A DNA stretch of 64,000 nt from a bacterium (GTDB lineage: Bacteria; Krumholzibacteriota; Krumholzibacteriia; LZORAL124-64-63): positions 56,754-120,753 of the forward strand of contig JAAEOA010000332.1 in the NCBI GenBank assembly GCA_024223715.1, in the 5' to 3' direction. The translations under genes were made by a program, and so were the position numbers. The notes under the pieces are model-generated. The model ran no database searches. It saw only the letters and a program-made list of their open reading frames with translations, and was not told the DNA's origin. Below, piece after piece: positions 59,055 to 64,000 of this stretch. How positions within the stretch are numbered: position 1 is the stretch's first letter; every line of letters begins with the position of its first letter.

Positions 59055-60218
59055 ATGACCATCGACCCCAATGAAAACGTAAATCCAGCTCCTGAAAATG
59101 AAGAACTGAATGAAGAATCAGCAACTGAAGAAACCAGTGAGGATTTTGCCGCCATGCTCGATGCCCATGATGCTGCCGCCGACGGTCATGAAGTATCTGA
59201 TGTGAAAATTGGCGCCAAAGTTACTGGCAAGATCATCCAGATTGGTGATCACGAAGCTTTTGTTGATTGTGGATTCCGCAATGAGTTGCCCATTTCCGTG
59301 AGTGAACTCAAAGACGATGCTGGAGAACTTACGCTCAATGTGGGAGATGAAATCACAGCCCATGTTCAAAAGGGAAATGATGGCCCCAAGCTGACAATGG
59401 CCATTAATTTGCGTGATTCGGGCAACAAAGCCCTTCAGCAGGCTTTTGAAGCCGGGACTCCGGTGGAAGGCAAAGTAGGCGATACCAACAAAGGTGGTTT
59501 TTCCATCGATTTGGGCGGCGTACGCGCTTTCTGCCCCTTCAGCCAAATTGATGTTCGTCGTGCTGAGGATCCCAGTATTTTTGTTGGCAAAAGTTTCAAA
59601 TTCAAAATCCTTGAAGTTTCTGAGGACCAACGAAATATTGTTGTCAGCCGTCGGGCTCTTCTGCAAGCCAGTAGAGAGGAAGAAGGCCAGGAAACCAGAA
59701 ACACTCTGGAGCTTGGTGCCAATCTTGAAGGTGTGGTAACTCGCTTGGTTCCCTTCGGAGCTTTTGTCGATATTGGTGGCGTTGAAGGCTTGGTTCATAT
59801 CTCTCAAATCAGTTTCCACCGTGTTGGGGACCCCTCAGAAGTCCTCAAGGAAGGTCAAACAGTCGACGTTAAAGTTATGGAAATCCAAAATCTGGGTCAG
59901 GGTCGCAGTGAAAGAATCAGTCTTTCCATTAAAGCCCTCGCCAAAGATCCTTGGCCCGAAACTGCCGACTCCCTGGCTCCAGGTACGGATGTTGAAGGTC
60001 TGGTAACTCGTTTGGTTGACTTCGGTGTATTTGTGGAACTGCTTCCTGGCATTGAAGGACTCATCCATATTTCTGAATTGGCCAACCGTCGCATCATTCA
60101 CCCACGTGAGGTCCTCAATGAGGATGAAAAAATCATGGTCAGGGTTCTTGATGTGGATCTTGAGCGTCGGCGAATCAGTCTTTCCCGACGTCAGGCCTCT
60201 GACTATGACGGAGAATAA
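59055..60218 (+). CDS. S1-domain RNA-binding protein, RpsA-like with four S1 repeats
   Basis: A 387-residue protein with an acidic N-terminus (residues 1-50) and four S1 domains at about 50-125, 135-205, 220-295 and 305-385. The last two are canonical (GVVTRLVPFGAFVDIGGVEGLVHISQ and GLVTRLVDFGVFVELLPGIE). E. coli S1 has six repeats, while four-repeat forms are common in other phyla, where they are annotated as RpsA. It could be ribosomal protein S1 or a general translation or decay factor. It is followed by a strong terminator. The 182 bases upstream hold no other gene. Confidence 0.87.
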   Translation: MTIDPNENVNPAPENEELNEESATEETSEDFAAMLDAHDAAADGHEVSDVKIGAKVTGKIIQIGDHEAFVDCGFRNELPISVSELKDDAGELTLNVGDEITAHVQKGNDGPKLTMAINLRDSGNKALQQAFEAGTPVEGKVGDTNKGGFSIDLGGVRAFCPFSQIDVRRAEDPSIFVGKSFKFKILEVSEDQRNIVVSRRALLQASREEEGQETRNTLELGANLEGVVTRLVPFGAFVDIGGVEGLVHISQISFHRVGDPSEVLKEGQTVDVKVMEIQNLGQGRSERISLSIKALAKDPWPETADSLAPGTDVEGLVTRLVDFGVFVELLPGIEGLIHISELANRRIIHPREVLNEDEKIMVRVLDVDLERRRISLSRRQASDYDGE

Positions 60219-60240
60219 TCAGTAAAACTGTTTTTAGATT

Positions 60241-60279
60241 AATAGGGTCGCAGAGAAATCTGTGGCCCTATTTTTTTTC
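60241..60279 (+). terminator. Terminator of the S1-domain gene
   Basis: A 14-bp stem with a GAAA tetraloop (arms 60241-60254 and 60259-60272, two G-T pairs) followed by a T run on plus. The T run is the complement of the last Glu-Lys-Lys codons and stop of the convergent cysteine desulfurase gene. Confidence 0.92.
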
Positions 60280-61428
60280 CGCTCTTATTCGAGTCACAGC
60301 GGCAATAATTCGCTCAGCAGCAAAATCAACTTCTTCTTCAGTTGTGAAACGCCCCACACCAATGCGCAGACTGCTGGCTGCCTGCTCCCTGCTCAATCCC
60401 AGTGCCAGCAAAATGGGAGACGGGCCTGGCTGAGAACTACGGCAGGCCGAACCGGTGGAAAGAGCGAGAACCGACAAACGCGGAAGTAATTTTACTGCCC
60501 CAAGGCCATCAAATCTTACATTCAGATTTCCTGGCAGGCGTGAGTCGAAAGCCCCATTCAAATGGATTCCTGTCAACGAGGTTTTCAGGCAACCCCATAA
60601 TCGATCCCTCAGTTTTGATAAATGGGCAATGTTCCGGTCCCTATTTTCCAAAGCCAGTCGGCAGGCCTCACCAAAGGCCGCAATTCCGGGAACATTGAGA
60701 GTTCCTGGCCTGTTTCCACCCTCTTGTCCCCCTCCAAAAAGAAGAGGCTTCAACCGTATGGTTGACGACGATTGCCTCAGACGCAAAGCCCCCACTCCTT
60801 TGGGACCATAAATTTTATGGGCAGACAATGAGATCAAATCGATGAATTCGTTTTGAGAATCAAGACTTAGTAAATCGGCTGCCTGAGCCGCATCGGAGTG
60901 AAAAACAATTCCTTTTTCCCGGCATATTTTGCTGATTTTTGAAAGAGGTTGCAAAGTCCCAATTTCATTCTGGGCCGCTACGATGGAAACCAGAACAGTG
61001 GAATCATCTATTTTCTCCACCAATTCCTCTGGGCTGATCATTCCCATATTATCTGATTTGAGCGATATCACCTGCCAGCCCGACTTCTCAAGCTCGGCAA
61101 CAGGTTCAGAAATTGATGAGTGTTCCAAACAGGTAGTAATTATTTTTCCGGGCTTTGGACAAGTATTAGCAATTCCCAGCAAGGCCAGATTGTTCGCTTC
61201 TGTAGCACCGCTGGTGAATATTATTTCTTTTTCCCGAGCCCCCACAAGGTCAGCAACTTGTTTCCTCGCATTTTCCACCAGAGTTTGAGCAGCCCAGCCA
61301 AAGCTGTGACCGTTGCTGGAGGGGTTGCCAAAATGATCTCTTTGAACCCGCTGTAAGACTTCCAGAACAGCCGGGTCCATGGGGCATGATGCCTGAAAAT
61401 CCAAATAAACGGGTTTTTTAACAGCCAC
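60268..61428 (-). CDS. Cysteine desulfurase (NifS/IscS family)
   Basis: A PLP enzyme of 386 residues that takes sulfur from cysteine for Fe-S clusters and thiolation. The PLP lysine is K205 (SLSAHKIYGPKG) and the persulfide cysteine is C329 (STGSACRSS). YLDFQASCPMDP, FTSGATEANNLAL and HSDAAQAAD are family motifs. It starts at GTG with AGGA upstream, 12 bases after nadA. The pairing makes sense because NadA needs a 4Fe-4S cluster, and nadA/nifS pairs are known in NAD operons. It could serve NadA in particular or be the general desulfurase. No iscU is adjacent. Confidence 0.93.
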   Translation of the reverse strand: MAVKKPVYLDFQASCPMDPAVLEVLQRVQRDHFGNPSSNGHSFGWAAQTLVENARKQVADLVGAREKEIIFTSGATEANNLALLGIANTCPKPGKIITTCLEHSSISEPVAELEKSGWQVISLKSDNMGMISPEELVEKIDDSTVLVSIVAAQNEIGTLQPLSKISKICREKGIVFHSDAAQAADLLSLDSQNEFIDLISLSAHKIYGPKGVGALRLRQSSSTIRLKPLLFGGGQEGGNRPGTLNVPGIAAFGEACRLALENRDRNIAHLSKLRDRLWGCLKTSLTGIHLNGAFDSRLPGNLNVRFDGLGAVKLLPRLSVLALSTGSACRSSQPGPSPILLALGLSREQAASSLRIGVGRFTTEEEVDFAAERIIAAVTRIRAEKK

Positions 61429-61440
61429 GGGTAAATCCTA

Positions 61441-62400
61441 TCAGCGACTGAGTTCGAGCATTCGATTGATGGGAGTCAAAGCTTTGGCGGCCAGATCAGA
61501 ATCCACCAGAATTTCCGGAGTGCGCTGAGCCATGCACTGATAAAGCTTTTCCAGAGTGTTCAACCGCATATAAGGACATTCATTGCAGTTACATGTCTCG
61601 TCGGCCCCGGGTACCGGAATGAGTTCCTTGTTTGGGTTTTCTTTTTGCATTTGGTGAAGTATTCCGGGTTCGGTAACTACAATTATTTGCCGGCTATCAG
61701 ATTCTCTGGCAAAACTGAGAATGCTCGATGTGCTTCCCACATGGTCTGCATGCTGCAGAACAGCTTCAGGGCATTCCGGGTGGGCGGCGACCATAGCATC
61801 CGGATGATTGACTTTCAACTCAACCAGTTTTTTTTCATTAAATGTTTCGTGGACCTCACAGGAACCAGGCCATAAGACCATATCTCTATTCAAAGATTTC
61901 TTAACCCATTGCCCTAGGTATCGATCAGGAGCAAATAGAATTGGCTGGTCTACAGGAAAACTGTCCACTATTTTGACTGCGTTGCTACTGGTACAAATCA
62001 CATCACTCATGGCTTTAGTCTCTGCTGAGCAGTTGATGTAACTGACAACTTTATGCCCGGGATGCTGAGAAACAAATTCCCTGAATTCGGCTGGAGGGCA
62101 ACCATCGGCAAGGCTGCACCCTGCTTCCAAATCGGGCAAAAGCACCTGTTTGTGGGGATTCAGGATTTTCGCCGTTTCAGCCATGAAATGAACTCCTGCA
62201 AAAACAATTACCTCTGCATCGGTCTCGGCAGCTTTTTGGCTCAGAGCCAGGCTGTCCCCAACAAAATCTGCAATATCCTGGATTTCAGGCACTTGGTAAA
62301 AGTGGGCCAGTATTATCGCATTCAAATCTTTACGCAGACTATTGATCCCGGCAATTAAATCAGATGTTTGCCCGGGAATGGGGCCTTGATTTACGTTCAT
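61441..62400 (-). CDS. nadA: Quinolinate synthase
   Basis: A 4Fe-4S enzyme of 319 residues that condenses iminoaspartate and dihydroxyacetone phosphate to quinolinate in NAD synthesis. Cluster ligands are C95 (EAGCSLAD), C181 (GSCEVH) and C275 (CNCNECPYM). Other landmarks are [38 protein letters not shown] and VVAAHPECP. The NadB and NadC genes are not in the window. It is the first gene of a pair with the cysteine desulfurase. Confidence 0.95.
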   Translation of the reverse strand: MNVNQGPIPGQTSDLIAGINSLRKDLNAIILAHFYQVPEIQDIADFVGDSLALSQKAAETDAEVIVFAGVHFMAETAKILNPHKQVLLPDLEAGCSLADGCPPAEFREFVSQHPGHKVVSYINCSAETKAMSDVICTSSNAVKIVDSFPVDQPILFAPDRYLGQWVKKSLNRDMVLWPGSCEVHETFNEKKLVELKVNHPDAMVAAHPECPEAVLQHADHVGSTSSILSFARESDSRQIIVVTEPGILHQMQKENPNKELIPVPGADETCNCNECPYMRLNTLEKLYQCMAQRTPEILVDSDLAAKALTPINRMLELSR

Positions 62401-62696
62401 TTCCTAAACTCCTGACCTGAGATACCATTTCCAGATTACATACAACCGATCCTACCCTTGCTAATTTTGTCATGAAGTGCACAATTCGCAAACAACTTTC
62501 CAAGGAAAGACTGGTTGGGTGTGGACTTTCTCGAGCCCAATGCTTACTATTTATGAGTTGGCTAACGGTCTCTGCCTGCTGACGGGCATGGTCAGATAGA
62601 TTTTTTCGGTTTCATTGAATCTGAATCTGGTTCGATTGGAGTCGGCAGAGCTGTGATTTTGACATTCCCACCATTGAACGTGAGGTCATTGAAGCA

Positions 62697-63974
62697 ATGA
62701 AATTATTTGCGTCCGCTCTTTCCGGAACCAATTCCGGAACCCACGCCCGTTGGTTCCGCCTTTCTGTAGCCCCAATTTTTGTTCTTTTTATTTTGGGTCT
62801 GGGACTTTTAAGTACCGGTTGTTCCGATGACAGCGAAGATGTCACCTTTCCCACTCCACCATCACCCGACGAAATGAACTGGCTCTTTGATGTTTACGGT
62901 GTTGCAGCCGACGACGTCTATGCCTGTGGCAACAAAGGCGCAATGTTCCATTACGATGGAGTTGAATGGTCTTTCGTGGAGATGGGGACAGGAAGTCCCA
63001 TTACCACTATCTGGGGTCCAGGCGATGGTACCCTGTATGCAGCCGGCCACGATGGTAATCTCTGGCAATTGTCCGGCAGCAGCTGGTCAACCCTGAATTC
63101 CGGCACCTCAGAAGACCTGTACGGTCTGGGAATTCACAATTCTTCAATTCACGCTTGTGGTGCCAATGGAACCCTGCGCCAACTTGAAGGCAGTTCCTGG
63201 AATGGGTATGGGTCCGTTATGGTAACCCGCACTGGTAACTTGCCTTCTGATGCCCCAAAAGACACTCTGGACATGGCTCAAGACATTCCAGCCCTACTCA
63301 CATTAAATGAATACTTCATTGGTGGAGCCTTCAAGGATCCCGATTTTGATGGTGAATACATTGGCGTAGCTGGTACTGACGGAATGGTCATGCTGGCCGA
63401 CATTGAAACTGATCTTGATGGCAATAGCCTTTATGACTGGTGGGTTAGACTTATTGGTAACGACCAGTTTGCCATTGCTGAATGGGCCATGTGCACCACA
63501 AGCAATCCTGTTGAAATCAGCAGTAATTACCTGGGAACTTCCGAAGGTTGGCTTTATCAACTGAACGAAGATCTTGGTACTGGAAACAAAAGCTGGGTTG
63601 TTGTCGATCCAGATATCACCATCGATAGTAATTCCGGCATACGCGATATGTGGCAGGATGAAAATAATAACCTCTACATGGTTACCGATGATGGGGAAAT
63701 GATTTTCCAGACTGCCAACTACGACTTTGTTGAAGAAATTGGCCAACGTAAGGCCTTTGAGGTGACCCACTCAGGTCTGACCAGCATTTGGGGCTCCGAT
63801 TCCGACAACCTGTTCATGACTGGCTTTACTGAGAACTCGCTCATTCAAGCCAGTATGGATTTCTCAGATACCACCTTGGTATTTACTCAGGTTCCCATCG
63901 AATTCCCAAACAAAGCAGCCTCCGGCATTGGCCTCTTTGAAGATCATGTGGGAATGCCGCGGATGCCCAGATAA
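62697..63974 (+). CDS. Beta-propeller-like lipoprotein, function unknown
   Basis: A 425-residue lipoprotein. The hydrophobic segment PIFVLFILGLGLLSTGC ends in the lipobox Cys. Short repeats of the type DVYACGNKGAMFHYDGVEWS, LYAAGHDGNLWQLSGSSW and HACGANGTLRQLEGSSW form blades of a propeller such as those in many FCB surface proteins. The second half has fewer clear repeats (SIWGSDSDNLFMTGF). No catalytic motif is seen. The start codon has only a weak GAGGT upstream. The 296 bases between it and nadA hold no other gene that I can support. Confidence 0.78.
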   Translation: MKLFASALSGTNSGTHARWFRLSVAPIFVLFILGLGLLSTGCSDDSEDVTFPTPPSPDEMNWLFDVYGVAADDVYACGNKGAMFHYDGVEWSFVEMGTGSPITTIWGPGDGTLYAAGHDGNLWQLSGSSWSTLNSGTSEDLYGLGIHNSSIHACGANGTLRQLEGSSWNGYGSVMVTRTGNLPSDAPKDTLDMAQDIPALLTLNEYFIGGAFKDPDFDGEYIGVAGTDGMVMLADIETDLDGNSLYDWWVRLIGNDQFAIAEWAMCTTSNPVEISSNYLGTSEGWLYQLNEDLGTGNKSWVVVDPDITIDSNSGIRDMWQDENNNLYMVTDDGEMIFQTANYDFVEEIGQRKAFEVTHSGLTSIWGSDSDNLFMTGFTENSLIQASMDFSDTTLVFTQVPIEFPNKAASGIGLFEDHVGMPRMPR

Positions 63975-64000
63975 CTGATTAAAATGCATTCAATAGCCCA

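Noticed and set aside
62521..62540. GG-N10-GC spacing upstream of the last lipoprotein gene
   Set aside because: Only the two dinucleotides match and the site is about 160 bases from the start codon, which is expected by chance.
1..64000. CRISPR arrays, insertion sequences, prophage, tRNA or rRNA genes
   Set aside because: No regularly spaced repeats, transposase or integrase ORFs, or tRNA/rRNA-like sequences were seen in the gene-free regions.

Overview
The window looks like chromosomal DNA of a Gram-negative bacterium of the FCB superphylum or a neighbouring uncultivated lineage (Krumholzibacteriota/Eisenbacteria-like). This is inferred from gene content, not from a marker search. An LpxH-like lipid A hydrolase, a PorV-like beta-barrel, a TonB-type C-terminal domain and HtrA point to an outer membrane. 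The housekeeping sigma factor is short and lacks region 1.1, as in Bacteroidota. Two secreted proteins end in FlgD/type-A sorting-like C-terminal domains, and a complete Bat (aerotolerance-type) operon is present. I see no insertion sequences, prophage, CRISPR arrays, rRNA or tRNA.

Layout. 1-6.2 kb (minus): a tightly overlapped cell-wall/translation operon, amidase - YbbR protein - PhnD-like binding protein - hisS - aspS (aspS is cut by the window start). 6.4-10.8 kb (minus): M23 peptidase, primary-type sigma factor with a hairpin-rich leader, HtrA protease and a small coiled-coil protein. 10.9 kb (plus): LpxH-like hydrolase. 11.7-19.6 kb (minus): a surface-protein block with a PorV-like barrel, a giant M6-family protein that has lost both zinc-binding histidines, a Ser/Arg-rich DUF4384 protein with a CXXCH motif, and a lipoprotein. 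19.6-25.4 kb (minus): a sigma-54 regulatory block with a TPR/GAF/AAA+/Fis activator, a small secreted acidic protein and an NtrC-type response regulator. An 870-base gap in this block carries two almost identical sigma-54-type promoter sites and an unannotated, frame-disrupted transcription unit with its own terminator.

25.6-40.2 kb is mostly housekeeping: rlmN, an Rrf2 regulator, mutY, acyl-CoA synthetase, CDF transporter, M28 peptidase, an overlapped GGT - B3/B4 - rfbB - BtpA set, tdk, an HDOD protein and queD. 40.2-48.7 kb (minus) is the Bat operon: MoxR - DUF58 - DUF4381-like - BatA - BatB/BatC fusion - BatD/BatE fusion. 48.9-50.8 kb (plus): two DUF507 genes and a glycosyltransferase. 50.8-55.0 kb (minus): a TPR protein, a lipoprotein with a TonB C-terminal domain, a PD40 lipoprotein and a class II aldolase. 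55.3-60.2 kb (plus): a secreted GH32/43-like protein, an HDOD-SpoIIE phosphatase fusion and an S1-domain protein. 60.3-62.4 kb (minus): cysteine desulfurase and quinolinate synthase (an Fe-S enzyme). The window ends with a beta-propeller-like lipoprotein on plus.

The most interesting part is 16.5-25.4 kb. Two sigma-54 activators sit next to two matching sigma-54-type promoters. One of these faces the lipoprotein/Ser-rich surface operon. The other lies just beyond the terminator of the TPR activator gene, with a perfect palindrome at enhancer distance, and drives a short transcript that encodes no intact ORF I can identify.
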